Notes: a model not told the origin generated them from the sequence alone. A stretch of DNA of 64,000 bases from an uncultured Photobacterium sp. (GCF_947502415.1 NZ_CANMZV010000012.1:109300-173299); one strand, 5' to 3'. Positions 52,811-63,306 are shown, numbered from the stretch's first letter. Made by a program: numbers and translations.

Positions 52811-53781
52811 TGAACAACCCACAAATCTCCATTCGCAACCTGTGCGTCGACTACATTACCGATGCCGGTGATGTACGGGCAGTAAACAACGTCAGCTTTG
52901 ATATCGGCAAGGGCGAAATCTTCGGCCTTGCCGGAGAGTCCGGCTGCGGCAAGTCAACTGTAGCCTTCTCGCTGATGCGCCTGCATAAGCCGCCTGCATT
53001 CATTACCGGAGGCGAAGTTATCTTCGACGGCCATGGCGATATTCTCAAATTCAGTGAGCCGCAAATGTGCGCTTTCCGCTGGAGTGAAATATCAATGGTA
53101 TTCCAGAGCGCGATGAATGCCCTTAATCCGGTGCTGACAATGGAAGAGCAGTTCTGCGATGTCATCATGCGCCATACCAACTTAACCCGCGACCAGGCTG
53201 TTCGCCGGGCTGAGGGACTGTTGGAAATCGTCGATATCCATCCAAGCCGATTGCGCGATTACCCGCACCAGTTCTCCGGTGGTATGCGCCAACGCCTGGT
53301 TATTGCTATTGCCCTGGCACTGAGTCCGAAGATGATCATCATGGATGAGCCGACCACGGCACTGGATGTCGTCGTGCAGCGTGAAATTCTGCAAAAAATC
53401 TATGCCCTGAAGGAAGAGTTCGGCTTCTCAATCCTGTTCATTACCCATGACTTGTCACTGATGGTCGAGTTCTCTGACCGCATCGGCATCATGTATTCCG
53501 GTGAGCTGGTCGAAGTCGCACCATCAAAGCAAATCCTGGAAAGCCCATATCACCCCTACACTGACGGTCTGGGCAACTCATTTCCTCCATTAACCGGCCC
53601 GAAAACCCGCCTGACAGGGATCCCGGGAAACCCGCTGAACCTGCTTGATGTTCCGCAAGGATGTCGGTTCCAGGCTCGTTGCAGCAAAGCCCACGAAGCT
53701 TGCTTCTGCAAGCCGACCAAACTACGTCAGCTAGAGCCGGGGCGTTATTCCAACTGCCACCTTTTCAACAAAAGCAGTTAA
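52810..53781 (+). CDS. Chitin oligosaccharide ABC transporter ATPase (DppD/OppD-type)
   Basis: 323 residues. Walker A GESGCGKST near residue 43, Q-loop in MVFQSAMNALNP, signature FSGGMRQR, Walker B MIIMDEPTTALD, switch His in ITHDLS, and the Cys-rich C-terminal oligopeptide extension (CRFQARCSKAHEACF). Energises import with the following ATPase. Overlaps the previous stop by one base. Confidence 0.93.
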   Translation: MNNPQISIRNLCVDYITDAGDVRAVNNVSFDIGKGEIFGLAGESGCGKSTVAFSLMRLHKPPAFITGGEVIFDGHGDILKFSEPQMCAFRWSEISMVFQSAMNALNPVLTMEEQFCDVIMRHTNLTRDQAVRRAEGLLEIVDIHPSRLRDYPHQFSGGMRQRLVIAIALALSPKMIIMDEPTTALDVVVQREILQKIYALKEEFGFSILFITHDLSLMVEFSDRIGIMYSGELVEVAPSKQILESPYHPYTDGLGNSFPPLTGPKTRLTGIPGNPLNLLDVPQGCRFQARCSKAHEACFCKPTKLRQLEPGRYSNCHLFNKSS

Positions 53782-53806
53782 TAAATAAAACAAATAAGGA
53801 GGCACT

Positions 53807-54802
53807 ATGAGCAAGCCAGTTGGACAACCAATTATCGAAGGTAAGCACCTGATTAAAGACTTTCAGGTCAACAGCAACTCTCTGAAAAAACCGATGATGC
53901 GGGCAATCAACGACGTATCATTCAAGATGTACAAAAGTCGCGGCCTGTCCGTTGTTGGGGAGTCAGGCTCAGGAAAGTCGACCACCGCAAAAATGATAGC
54001 CAAGATGTACCCGCCGACATCAGGACACATTGAATATTACGGGCGCGACATTGCTGATATCACCAGCAGAAATGACGTGATGACTTATCGCCAGGGTGTC
54101 CAGATGGTATGGCAGGATCCGTTCGGCTCCCTTAATCCGACCCACACCATCTACCATCACATCGCTCGCCCTTTGCTGATCCACAAAAAAGTATCGGGAA
54201 ACAACACAAAAGAGCTCGAAGAGATGGTTTACAGCCTCCTGGAGCAGGTTGGACTGATCCCGCCCAAGGAGACAGCGGCCAAGTACCCCCACCAGCTATC
54301 CGGAGGCCAGCGCCAGCGCGTTAACCTGGCCCGCAACATTGCAGTTGGTGCCGAAGTTGTACTGGCTGACGAACCAACATCTATGCTGGACGTCTCAATC
54401 CGTGCCGGTGTCCTGAACCTGATGGAAGAGATGAAATTCGAGCGAGAGATGGCACTGTTGTATATCACCCATGATATAGCCACAGCCCGCTACATTGCTG
54501 AAGATCTGGCCGTCATGTATGTCGGCCACATGGTGGAATGGGGCGATACCGAGGAGATCATCCATAACCCACAGCACCCTTACACTCAGCTTCTGGTTTC
54601 GGCGGTGCCAGATCCAAGTAAATCTATTCATGAAAAACTCAAAGGCAACAAAGGTGAAATCCCGTTATGGACGCCGGAGAGCCTTGGGTGTCCGTTTGCA
54701 GGCCGCTGTACCCATGCCACAGCAAGATGCCGCGAGCAATTACCAAGTGTCACCCAGCTATCAGATAACCACTTTGTACGTTGTTATCTCTACGAGAAAT
54801 AA
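53807..54802 (+). CDS. Chitin oligosaccharide ABC transporter ATPase (DppF/OppF-type)
   Basis: 331 residues. Walker A GESGSGKST, Q-loop MVWQDPFGSLNP, signature LSGGQRQRVN, Walker B VVLADEPTSMLD, ITHDIA, and the C-terminal extension GCPFAGRCTHATARC. AAGGAGG lies before its ATG. It completes a two-permease, two-ATPase importer for chitin oligosaccharides. Confidence 0.93.
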   Translation: MSKPVGQPIIEGKHLIKDFQVNSNSLKKPMMRAINDVSFKMYKSRGLSVVGESGSGKSTTAKMIAKMYPPTSGHIEYYGRDIADITSRNDVMTYRQGVQMVWQDPFGSLNPTHTIYHHIARPLLIHKKVSGNNTKELEEMVYSLLEQVGLIPPKETAAKYPHQLSGGQRQRVNLARNIAVGAEVVLADEPTSMLDVSIRAGVLNLMEEMKFEREMALLYITHDIATARYIAEDLAVMYVGHMVEWGDTEEIIHNPQHPYTQLLVSAVPDPSKSIHEKLKGNKGEIPLWTPESLGCPFAGRCTHATARCREQLPSVTQLSDNHFVRCYLYEK

Positions 54803-54813
54803 ACGGAGGATCA

Positions 54814-56550
54814 ATGCAGCTGTTAACCAACCATATTGGGTATGAGCGTTTCGGTGCCAAGCAGGCTATCTTGCAGGCAGAGCCAAACCTGCCGAACAGC
54901 CATGCAGAAGTCATTTGCTGCCGAAATAAACACTCCATAATGCAGCTGCCTATCAAGGCCTGTGGAACGGTTGCACAATGGCACACGGGTTACACCTACT
55001 CGATCGATTTCACCGCACTCACAGAGTGCGGTAAATACCGAATCCGAGTCGGAGAAACTCTGTCGGCACCGTTTGTCGTGGCCGAAGGCCTGTTAATGCA
55101 CCAGACCTTCAGCGATGTCCTGCACTACTTCAAATCGCAACGCTGCGGCGGTATTTTTGATCGTGCCGACCAATATATACCGCTGCTCAACAGCAACGAA
55201 AAAATGGATGTCCACGGAGGCTGGTATGACGCCTCCGGCGATGTCAGCAAATACTTAAGTCACCTGTCTTACAGCAACTTCCTCAACCCGCAGCAGACCC
55301 CAATGGTGGTCTGGAACATGCTAAAGGCATTCGAAGAGCTGGAAGACGAAGATTCCATTGCTAACTTTACCCGCGTCCGCCTTATGGAAGAGGCTATTCA
55401 CGGCGCGGATTTTTTACTGCGGATGCAAAGTCCGCAGGGTTATTTTTATGTAACGGTGTTCGACAAGTGGAGTAAGTCCACGGGGCAACGGGAGATTTGT
55501 TCATATTCAACCCAGGATGGGATTAAGTCTGACGACTACCAGGCAGGATTCCGTCAGGGGGGCGGTGTCACTATCGCAGCACTCGCCGCAGCATCACGAC
55601 TGACCCGTAGTCAAACAGCCAGCCAACTGGCTCTGGATGACAACAAGCGCCAGCAAGCCTATCTCAAGTCTGCCGAAACCGGCTACTGGCACCTGATTGA
55701 AATGAACATCCAGTACCTCAACGATGGTACGGAAAATATTATTGATGAATATTGTGCCCTTCTGGCTGCAGTTGAGCTCTTTCGGGCAACACATGACAGC
55801 CGCTATCTGGAAGGGGCAAGATATTGGGCAGCCCGCCTGGCAAGCCGCCAGCAATCCGATTGCAACCGACAACACTTTTGGTCAGCCAACAGTGACGGTA
55901 GCCGCCCTTACTATCACGCAGCTGAAGCCGGATTGCCAGCGATCAGCCTGATGCACTACCTTGCTATCGAGCCTGATGAAGACAAGCAATTGGCAACTCT
56001 GGAGGTTGTTGCCAATGCTCTGCAATTTGAGCTTAAAATCACTACCGAGGTCAACAACCCGTTCGGTTACCCCCGTCAGTATATCTGCCCACTCGGAGGC
56101 GAAAAGCACAGTGCTTTTTTCATTCCTCACCATAATGAGAGCGGTTACTGGTGGCAGGGCGAAAATGCACGTTTATCCTCACTTGCGGCTATGGCATACC
56201 AAGCGCAAAAGCTGGACCTCGACATTCAACTCAAAACCGGCCTGAAAACCTATGCCCACCAGCTCACTGACTGGATTTTAGGGCTAAATCCGTTCGATAT
56301 GTGCATGCTGGATGGCCACGGCGATAATAATCCTGACTACCTTCCGGATCTGGGCTTTTTCAATGCCAAGGGCGGAGTCTGTAACGGAATAACCTCCGGC
56401 TTTGAAAACGAGCAAGATATCGCCTTTAAGCCAATTGAGCACAAAGACGATATGTTGCAAAACTGGCGCTGGGGGGAACAGTGGATCCCTCATGCCGGCT
56501 GGTATTTGCTTGCAATAACTTGCCAGTTTAAGGAGAGGCACCTTGGCTAA
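54814..56550 (+). CDS. GH9 family glycosidase (exo-beta-glucosaminidase type)
   Basis: 578 residues, no signal peptide, so cytoplasmic. Residues 1-90 form the immunoglobulin-like domain usual before GH9 catalytic domains; the (alpha/alpha)6 barrel follows, with GGWYDASGDVSKY (Asp139, Asp143 being candidate catalytic/nucleophile-activating residues) and a C-terminal HNESGYWWQGENARL bearing the likely acid Glu. The V. cholerae homologue is annotated endoglucanase-related, and Vibrio relatives have been shown to release glucosamine, so it probably removes GlcN from partly deacetylated oligomers. ATG at 54814 follows CGGAGG. Confidence 0.87.
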   Translation: MQLLTNHIGYERFGAKQAILQAEPNLPNSHAEVICCRNKHSIMQLPIKACGTVAQWHTGYTYSIDFTALTECGKYRIRVGETLSAPFVVAEGLLMHQTFSDVLHYFKSQRCGGIFDRADQYIPLLNSNEKMDVHGGWYDASGDVSKYLSHLSYSNFLNPQQTPMVVWNMLKAFEELEDEDSIANFTRVRLMEEAIHGADFLLRMQSPQGYFYVTVFDKWSKSTGQREICSYSTQDGIKSDDYQAGFRQGGGVTIAALAAASRLTRSQTASQLALDDNKRQQAYLKSAETGYWHLIEMNIQYLNDGTENIIDEYCALLAAVELFRATHDSRYLEGARYWAARLASRQQSDCNRQHFWSANSDGSRPYYHAAEAGLPAISLMHYLAIEPDEDKQLATLEVVANALQFELKITTEVNNPFGYPRQYICPLGGEKHSAFFIPHHNESGYWWQGENARLSSLAAMAYQAQKLDLDIQLKTGLKTYAHQLTDWILGLNPFDMCMLDGHGDNNPDYLPDLGFFNAKGGVCNGITSGFENEQDIAFKPIEHKDDMLQNWRWGEQWIPHAGWYLLAITCQFKERHLG

Positions 56551-57445
56551 CTCAATCAAATATTATGTTGGAGTTGATGGCGGAGGCACATCCTGCCGCG
56601 CCCGGATCTGCAACCGACAAGGCTACATCTTAGGTGAAGCCAAGACAGGCAGTGCCAATATCCTGCTTGGCAGCCAAGTGGCTATGGCCTCAATCCAGGA
56701 TGCCATCGCAACAGCGGCGGCCCAGGCTCAACTGAGCAACCATGATTATTGTCACATGTCGGTCGGGCTGGCATTGGCCGGAGCCGAGCAAAAACAAGCC
56801 TGGTATGACTTTATGGCTCAACCGCATCCCTATGGGGAGCTTACTTTAAATACCGATGCCTACGGTGCCTGTCTGGGTGCGTGGCGCGGAAAAGAAGGGG
56901 CAATCCTGATTGCCGGAACAGGTTCTTGCGGCATTCTTCTAAAAGATAACCAGCAACAGGTTATTGGTGGGCGGGAATTCCCGATTTCCGATCAAGGCAG
57001 CGGGGCTGTAATGGGGCTACGCCTTATCCAGCAGGTACTGCTCAGTGTTGACGGTATTGTCCCTCACACCACACTGGCGCAGCATGTCATGGCTCACTTC
57101 AACCATGATGTCGATGAAATCGTCAGCTGGTCTAAAACCGCCCGGCCACGTGATTACGGCCAGTTTTCACCAGCCATCTTTGCCTATGCCGCAGACGGCG
57201 ACACTCTGGCGATCGAATTACTGAAACAAACCGCAGCCGACGTAGAAATGTGGCTATCGGCCTTAATCCAGCGAGGTGCCGATCGAATTTGCCTGATGGG
57301 CAGTATTGGTGAGCGCATCCAAAACTGGCTGGCACCTCCGTTACAAGCGCGGCTTGCCGAGCCTCAGGGCGATGCCATGGACGGAGCCATTGCAATGGCA
57401 CAAAAAGGCAACCACAATCTCTACCCGCTTGAGGGGGCACTATGA
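56543..57445 (+). CDS. gspK: N-acetylglucosamine kinase (BadF/BadG/BcrA/BcrD ATPase family)
   Basis: 300 residues. ASKHA-fold sugar kinase: phosphate loop VGVDGGGTSCRARI at the N-terminus, AGTGSCGILL around residue 128, and LMGSIGERIQNWL near the end. In the chitin operon of Vibrio this position is the ATP-dependent GlcNAc kinase. The start is a TTG at 56543, supported by AAGGAG seven bases before it (56530-56535) and by the family N-terminus; it overlaps the GH9 gene by eight bases. Its stop overlaps the next start by four. Confidence 0.9.
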   Translation: MANSIKYYVGVDGGGTSCRARICNRQGYILGEAKTGSANILLGSQVAMASIQDAIATAAAQAQLSNHDYCHMSVGLALAGAEQKQAWYDFMAQPHPYGELTLNTDAYGACLGAWRGKEGAILIAGTGSCGILLKDNQQQVIGGREFPISDQGSGAVMGLRLIQQVLLSVDGIVPHTTLAQHVMAHFNHDVDEIVSWSKTARPRDYGQFSPAIFAYAADGDTLAIELLKQTAADVEMWLSALIQRGADRICLMGSIGERIQNWLAPPLQARLAEPQGDAMDGAIAMAQKGNHNLYPLEGAL

Positions 57446-59406
57446 GTTACCGCCTTGATTTAACAGTCATAAGCAAAAACGAACAGACTTCACGCTTTGC
57501 CCTGACCTTGCATAACCTCAGCGATCAGCCTTTAGACAACTGGTCACTGCATTTCTCGATGGATCGCTGGATCCAAGCCGATAGCCTATCGAATGGCCAG
57601 TTGCACCAACTTGGCAGTTACTGCACTTTAACCCCAAACCGTGCTGAGGCATTGAACTCTAACTCTCACTTTTATACTGAGTTCACCATTGGCACGAAAC
57701 CATTCACCTTGTATGACGAGGGTATTCCGGAAGCTTTTTTAAATATCGCCGGAGAAGACGAGTTAATCGTGCCAATCCCGGTAGAAGTCACCACGATTAA
57801 CTTAGATCAACCGGCCGTCGAACATTTCACGACACCATTGCCGGCAGCCAAGAGTATCAATCTGATCCCAGCTCCTGATTCGCTCACCCGGCTACAAGGA
57901 GAATTCCAGCTTACCCAGCATGCTGCAATCACCACACCAACAGAGCAAGCCACAGGCAGTGCGCGTTGGCTGCAGTCTGAACTATACCGGCTCCTGCATG
58001 AAGATATTCCGGTTCAGGAACAAGGAAATATCACCTATCAGTATCATGAGGATTTGACTGAAGGTGCTTATCACCTGCTGATAGAACCGGATCATATCTG
58101 GCTACAAGCTGGCTCATCATCTGGTTTTGTTCATGCGACAGCATCACTGCTGCAACTGATCCCGACATCACCATCACACCAGGTTCATGCTGCTTATACG
58201 CTACCTATGGTTGAAATTCAGGATCAGCCACACTACAGCTACCGCGGTATGATGTTGGACTGCGCCCGTCATTTCCATCCGGTCAAGCGGATCAAGTTCC
58301 TGCTCGATCAGTTAGCGCGTTATAAGTTCAATACCTTCCACTGGCACCTGACTGACGACGAGGGCTGGCGGATCGAAATTGATGCCTTTCCGGAGCTGAC
58401 TAACATTGGAGCCTGGCGTGGCCCGAACGAAGCCATCAAGCCGCAATTCACAACGATCAGTCAACGATACGGCGGCTATTACAGCAAACAAGAAGTCCGG
58501 GAACTCATCGACTATGCCAATGTTCGCGGCATCACCATCATTCCGGAAATCGATATCCCGGGACATTGTCGCGCTGCCATCAAATCACTGCCCGATTTGC
58601 TAATCGACCCGGACGACCATTCCAAGTACCTCAGCATCCAGGGCTATCCGGATAACATCCTGTCACCGGCACTTCCAGGAACGTACCACTTTATCTCCAA
58701 GGTACTGGAAGAAATTTGCGAACTTTTTCCTGCCCCCTACATCCATATCGGTGGCGATGAAGTTCCCCAGGGAGTTTGGAGCGACAGTAAAGCCTGTCAG
58801 GCCATGATGACACAACACAGCTATCAGGATCATCGCGAACTACAAGGGCATATCCTGCGCTTTGCCGAAGAGTTTTTACAGGCCAAAGGACGGCGAATGA
58901 TGGGCTGGGAAGAAGCTACCCTTGGCAACAAACTGAGCAAAAATGCCCTCATCTTTTCCTGGCTGAGTGAGGAGGCAGGTATTACCTGTGCCAAAGCAGG
59001 CCATGACGTCATCATGCAGCCAGCCCAGTACACCTACCTCGATCTGGCGCAAGGCTATTCGGCAGATGAACCTGGTGTCGACTGGGCAGGTAAGCTCCCG
59101 CTCGATACTGTCTACAGCTACCAACCTTTCTCTGCGCTTGAGCACAACGACCCGGCACACCAGCATATTCTGGGAATCCAGACCGCACTCTGGTGCGAGC
59201 TGATCAACAGTCAAAGCCGTTTTGAATTCATGCTCTACCCTCGCCTACTGGCAATTGCAGAACTCTGTTGGAGCCAGCCGAAAAAAAGGAACTGGAAAGA
59301 CTTCAAGGCCCGGCTGCATGGCCAACTGAAATATCTAGACAAGGCAGGCATTAATTACCGTCACTGTGAACATCCGCTAACCGCAAAGAAAAATTTAAAT
59401 AATTAA
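57442..59406 (+). CDS. GH20 beta-N-acetylhexosaminidase, cytoplasmic
   Basis: 654 residues without signal peptide. N-terminal bacterial-hexosaminidase-like domains to about 255, then the GH20 barrel: YRGMMLDCARHFHPVKRI, FHWHLTDDEGWRIEI, and the catalytic pair Asp439-Glu440 in HIGGDEVPQGVW, used in substrate-assisted hydrolysis. It removes GlcNAc from the non-reducing end of imported oligosaccharides. ATGA overlap with gspK couples translation. Confidence 0.93.
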   Translation: MSYRLDLTVISKNEQTSRFALTLHNLSDQPLDNWSLHFSMDRWIQADSLSNGQLHQLGSYCTLTPNRAEALNSNSHFYTEFTIGTKPFTLYDEGIPEAFLNIAGEDELIVPIPVEVTTINLDQPAVEHFTTPLPAAKSINLIPAPDSLTRLQGEFQLTQHAAITTPTEQATGSARWLQSELYRLLHEDIPVQEQGNITYQYHEDLTEGAYHLLIEPDHIWLQAGSSSGFVHATASLLQLIPTSPSHQVHAAYTLPMVEIQDQPHYSYRGMMLDCARHFHPVKRIKFLLDQLARYKFNTFHWHLTDDEGWRIEIDAFPELTNIGAWRGPNEAIKPQFTTISQRYGGYYSKQEVRELIDYANVRGITIIPEIDIPGHCRAAIKSLPDLLIDPDDHSKYLSIQGYPDNILSPALPGTYHFISKVLEEICELFPAPYIHIGGDEVPQGVWSDSKACQAMMTQHSYQDHRELQGHILRFAEEFLQAKGRRMMGWEEATLGNKLSKNALIFSWLSEEAGITCAKAGHDVIMQPAQYTYLDLAQGYSADEPGVDWAGKLPLDTVYSYQPFSALEHNDPAHQHILGIQTALWCELINSQSRFEFMLYPRLLAIAELCWSQPKKRNWKDFKARLHGQLKYLDKAGINYRHCEHPLTAKKNLNN

Positions 59407-59420
59407 AAGGATTGAAAATA

Positions 59421-61826
59421 ATGAAATACGGTTATTTTGACAATGATAACAGAGAGTATGTAATCACTCGTCCTGATATCCCAGCGCCATGGACCAACTA
59501 TCTGGGTACCGAAAATTTCTGTACCGTGATTTCACACAATGCGGGTGGATATTCCTTCTACAATTCACCGGAATACAACCGTATTACTAAATTCCGCCCT
59601 AACGCAACCTTTGACCGTCCAGGGCACTATGTCTACCTGCGCGATGACATAAGCGGCGATTACTGGTCAATCTCCTGGCAACCTGTCGCGAAAAGTCTTG
59701 AAGAAGCCAAATACGAAGTACGCCACGGCCTGTCATATTCGAGATTCAAATGTGAATACAACGGCATCACAGCCCAGAAAACACTATTTGTACCAAAAGG
59801 CGAAGATGCTGAAATCTGGGATATTGTACTGAAAAATGACAGTGATCAGCCACGCACCATCTCAACGTTCTCGTTTGTTGAGTTCTCTTTCAGCCATATT
59901 CAGTCTGATAACCAGAACCATCAGATGAGCCTGTACTCTTCAGGCACCTCCTACAACGACGGTGTGATCCTGTACGATCTGTACTACAACACATGTGAAT
60001 ACGAAGGTTTCTACTATCTGGCATCCAGCTTCGACCCAGACAGCTACGATGGTCAGCGTGACTCGTTCATTGGCATGTACCGCGACGAAGCAAACCCAGT
60101 AGCTGTTGAAAACGGACGCTGCTCAAACCATGTCCAGACTTGCTACAACCAGTGCGGCACACTGCACAAGCAGTTTACCCTGCAGCCTGGCGAAGAAGTA
60201 CGTTTCAACATCATCTTGGGGATCGGCAAAGATGAAGGTGCCAAACTTCGCGAAAAATACCAGGATTTCACTAAAGTTGATGCTGCATTTGCTGCCATCA
60301 AAGAGCACTGGAATTCTCGCTGTAATAAATTCCAGGTGAAATCACCAAACGAAGGCCTTGATACTATGATCAATGCTTGGACGCTGTATCAGGCAGAAAC
60401 GTGTGTCGTCTGGTCCCGCTTTGCTTCATTCATCGAAGTCGGTGGTCGTACGGGCCTTGGCTACCGTGACACCGCTCAGGACGCGATCTCCGTACCTCAC
60501 TCCAATGCAGCAATGACCCGCAAGCGCCTGGTTGACCTGCTACGCGGTCAGGTGAAAGCAGGCTACGGCTTGCACCTGTTTGATCCAGATTGGTTCGATC
60601 CAGAAAAAGAAGATGTTGCACCATCAAAATCGCCAACAGTCGTCCCAACCCCGTCTGATGAAGATAAAATTCACGGTATCAGAGATACCTGTTCAGACGA
60701 CCATCTGTGGCTCGTGCCGACAATTTGTAAGTATGTGATGGAAACCGGTGAAGAAAGCTTCTTCGAAGAAATCATTCCATACGCTGATGACGGAGACGCA
60801 ACTGTCTACGAGCACATGAAGGCAGCACTGAACTTCTCAGCCGAACATGTTGGCCAAACAGGTATTTGTAAAGGACTACGCGCAGACTGGAACGACTGCC
60901 TCAATCTGGGTGGCGGTGAATCATCTATGGTCTCTTTCCTTCACTTCTGGGCGCTGCAAGAGTTCATCGAGCTGGCAAAATTCCTTGGTAAAGAGGCTGA
61001 TGTACAGAAATACACAGAAATGGCAGCCAATGTTCGCGAAGCCTGTGAAACCCACCTTTGGGATGATGAAGGTGGCTGGTATATCCGCGGCCTGACCAAA
61101 AACGGCGATAAAATCGGTACAGCACAACAAGAAGAAGGTCGTATCCACCTGGAGTCTAATACTCTGGCCGTACTGTCTGGTCTTGCTTCTCAAGAGCGTG
61201 GTGAGAGAGCCATGGATGCGGTTGATGAGAACTTGTTCTCTGAATACGGCCTGCACCTGAATGCACCATCTTTTGCCACTCCAAATGATGACATCGGTTT
61301 CGTAACCCGTGTTTACCAGGGCGTGAAAGAAAACGGGGCGATCTTCTCCCACCCAAACCCATGGGCATGGGTAGCTGAAGCGAAACTGGGCCGTGGTGAT
61401 CGTGCAATGAAGTTCTATGACTCGCTGAACCCATACAACCAAAATGACATCATCGAAAAACGCATTGCTGAACCGTACTCGTACGTGCAATTCATCATGG
61501 GCCGCGACCACCAGGATCACGGCCGTGCCAACCACCCATGGCTGACAGGTACATCGGGCTGGGCATACTTTGCCGTAACTAATTTCATTCTAGGTGTTCA
61601 AACTGGTTTCTCTGGTCTGAGTGTAGATCCTTGTATCCCAACTGATTGGCCGGAATTTGAAGTTACCAGAGAGTGGCGCGGTGCCACCTTCAACATCAAA
61701 GTAGAAAACCCGAATCATGTCAGCAAAGGCGTGAAATCAATCACCTTAAACGGAGAAAGCATTGAAGGCGCTATCCCTGCGCAGGCAGCCGGTTCAGTCA
61801 ACACCGTAACCGTCGTCATGGGTTAA
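59421..61826 (+). CDS. chbP: N,N'-diacetylchitobiose phosphorylase (GH94)
   Basis: 801 residues, the length known for Vibrio chitobiose phosphorylases. It splits (GlcNAc)2 with phosphate to GlcNAc-1-phosphate and GlcNAc. The catalytic Asp492 sits in GLRADWNDCLN, the same number as in the characterised V. proteolyticus enzyme; GYRDTAQDA and NHPWLTGTSGWAYFAV are further GH94 marks. ATG at 59421 has AAAAGGA ten bases upstream; the TTG at 59412 would lie on the ribosome site. Cytoplasmic. Confidence 0.95.
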   Translation: MKYGYFDNDNREYVITRPDIPAPWTNYLGTENFCTVISHNAGGYSFYNSPEYNRITKFRPNATFDRPGHYVYLRDDISGDYWSISWQPVAKSLEEAKYEVRHGLSYSRFKCEYNGITAQKTLFVPKGEDAEIWDIVLKNDSDQPRTISTFSFVEFSFSHIQSDNQNHQMSLYSSGTSYNDGVILYDLYYNTCEYEGFYYLASSFDPDSYDGQRDSFIGMYRDEANPVAVENGRCSNHVQTCYNQCGTLHKQFTLQPGEEVRFNIILGIGKDEGAKLREKYQDFTKVDAAFAAIKEHWNSRCNKFQVKSPNEGLDTMINAWTLYQAETCVVWSRFASFIEVGGRTGLGYRDTAQDAISVPHSNAAMTRKRLVDLLRGQVKAGYGLHLFDPDWFDPEKEDVAPSKSPTVVPTPSDEDKIHGIRDTCSDDHLWLVPTICKYVMETGEESFFEEIIPYADDGDATVYEHMKAALNFSAEHVGQTGICKGLRADWNDCLNLGGGESSMVSFLHFWALQEFIELAKFLGKEADVQKYTEMAANVREACETHLWDDEGGWYIRGLTKNGDKIGTAQQEEGRIHLESNTLAVLSGLASQERGERAMDAVDENLFSEYGLHLNAPSFATPNDDIGFVTRVYQGVKENGAIFSHPNPWAWVAEAKLGRGDRAMKFYDSLNPYNQNDIIEKRIAEPYSYVQFIMGRDHQDHGRANHPWLTGTSGWAYFAVTNFILGVQTGFSGLSVDPCIPTDWPEFEVTREWRGATFNIKVENPNHVSKGVKSITLNGESIEGAIPAQAAGSVNTVTVVMG

Positions 61827-61834
61827 TTTTTTTA

Positions 61835-61853
61835 GGGGGTGACTTTCACCCCC
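61835..61853 (+). other. Intercistronic hairpin chbP / mutase
   Basis: GGGGGTGA-ctt-TCACCCCC, eight pairs, no T-run behind. Likely mRNA-stabilising or partial-termination hairpin. Confidence 0.7.
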
Positions 61854-61893
61854 GTCATTTCGTTATTCGACAGAGAGAAATAGGAGTTCCATC

Positions 61894-63306
61894 ATGATCC
61901 AGTTTGGAACCGGAGGCTGGCGAGCCCTGATCGGTGAGGAGTTCACCAAAGCAAATGTACAGCTGGTCGCGCAAGCCGTGGCCAACATCATGCTTCAAGA
62001 AAAAGTTACCGAGAATGGTTTTGTGATCGGCTATGATCGTCGTTTTTTATCAGATAAAGCGGCAGCATGGTTCTCAGAAGTACTGGCCGGTAATGGCATT
62101 CAGGTCAGCTTTATCGATAAATATGTACCGACCCCTATCGTTATGTTCAAGTCTAAACAGATTGGAGCAACGTACTCAGCCTGTATCACAGCCTCGCATA
62201 ATCCGGCAGACTACAACGGTATCAAAGTATTTATTGAAGGAGGCCGCGATGCCGATGAGGTGATCACCCAAAAGATCGAAACACAAATATCGACCCTTTC
62301 TCAGGATGATATCAAACTCGCCGACTTTGATGATGCCCAAAAAGACAAGTTAATAAAGCTTATCAACCCAATGAATGAATTCGTCGATTCAATCATCAAC
62401 TTTATCGACGTTGAAGCAATCAAGAAAGCCAACCTACGAGTTCTTATCGACCCCATGTTCGGAGTGGCTAAAAACGCTCTCCAAACAGTACTGATCTCTG
62501 GCCGCTGCGATGTCGACGTGATCAATGACAGCCAAAACCCGGCTTTTGGTGGCCTGATGCCATCTCCGAGTGCCGCTACCCTCTATCGCCTGAAGCATAT
62601 GGTATCCCATGAAGGCTATGACATTGGGATCGGCACCGATGGCGATGCCGATCGGCTGGGTATCATCGACGAGAAAGGTAATTTCATCCACCCAAACGAA
62701 GTCTTACTTCTGCTCTACTACTACTTGCTGGAATATAAAGGCTGGAAAGGTTCTGTGGTTCGAAATATCGCCACCACACATCTGCTTGATAAAGTCGCTG
62801 AAGCACACAATGAAAAGTGTTTTGAAGTCCCTGTCGGCTTCAAGCATGTCAGCTCGCAGATGGAAGCTGACGACTCACTGATTGGTGGTGAAAGCTCTGG
62901 CGGTCTGACTATTCGTGGACACATAAAGGGTAAAGATGGGGTGTTTGCATCAAGCCTATTAGTTGAAATGATCAGCGTCACTGGTAAAAAGCTGTCTGAA
63001 ATGCTTGATGAAATCTATAACAAATATGGATATGCCTACACTGCAGAAGGTGATTGCAGCTTCAAACCGGCTGAACACCAACGCCTTTACGAAAAAATTT
63101 ATGTCAACAAGGAACTGCCTGATTTCGGCTATGAGATCGATAAAGTCAGCTATGCTGACGGCGCCAAGGTTTATTTTAAAAACGGCGGCTGGGCTCTAGC
63201 CAGATTCTCCGGCACCGAGCCTCTGCTACGCTTATTTGCCGAAATGAAAGACAAAGAGAAAGCAGAAAGCATAATCCGGCAACTAAAAAACTTTCTGCAG
63301 CTTTAA
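61894..63306 (+). CDS. Phosphohexomutase (phosphoglucomutase/phosphomannomutase family)
   Basis: 470 residues. Phosphoserine loop TASHNPADYNG with Ser101, metal loop DGDADR (249-254), sugar loop GGESSGG near 330 and phosphate loop RFSGTEPLLR near 435. From its place behind the phosphorylase it most likely converts GlcNAc-1-phosphate to GlcNAc-6-phosphate; substrate is inferred. AGGAG precedes the ATG. Last gene of the operon. Confidence 0.92.
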   Translation: MIQFGTGGWRALIGEEFTKANVQLVAQAVANIMLQEKVTENGFVIGYDRRFLSDKAAAWFSEVLAGNGIQVSFIDKYVPTPIVMFKSKQIGATYSACITASHNPADYNGIKVFIEGGRDADEVITQKIETQISTLSQDDIKLADFDDAQKDKLIKLINPMNEFVDSIINFIDVEAIKKANLRVLIDPMFGVAKNALQTVLISGRCDVDVINDSQNPAFGGLMPSPSAATLYRLKHMVSHEGYDIGIGTDGDADRLGIIDEKGNFIHPNEVLLLLYYYLLEYKGWKGSVVRNIATTHLLDKVAEAHNEKCFEVPVGFKHVSSQMEADDSLIGGESSGGLTIRGHIKGKDGVFASSLLVEMISVTGKKLSEMLDEIYNKYGYAYTAEGDCSFKPAEHQRLYEKIYVNKELPDFGYEIDKVSYADGAKVYFKNGGWALARFSGTEPLLRLFAEMKDKEKAESIIRQLKNFLQL

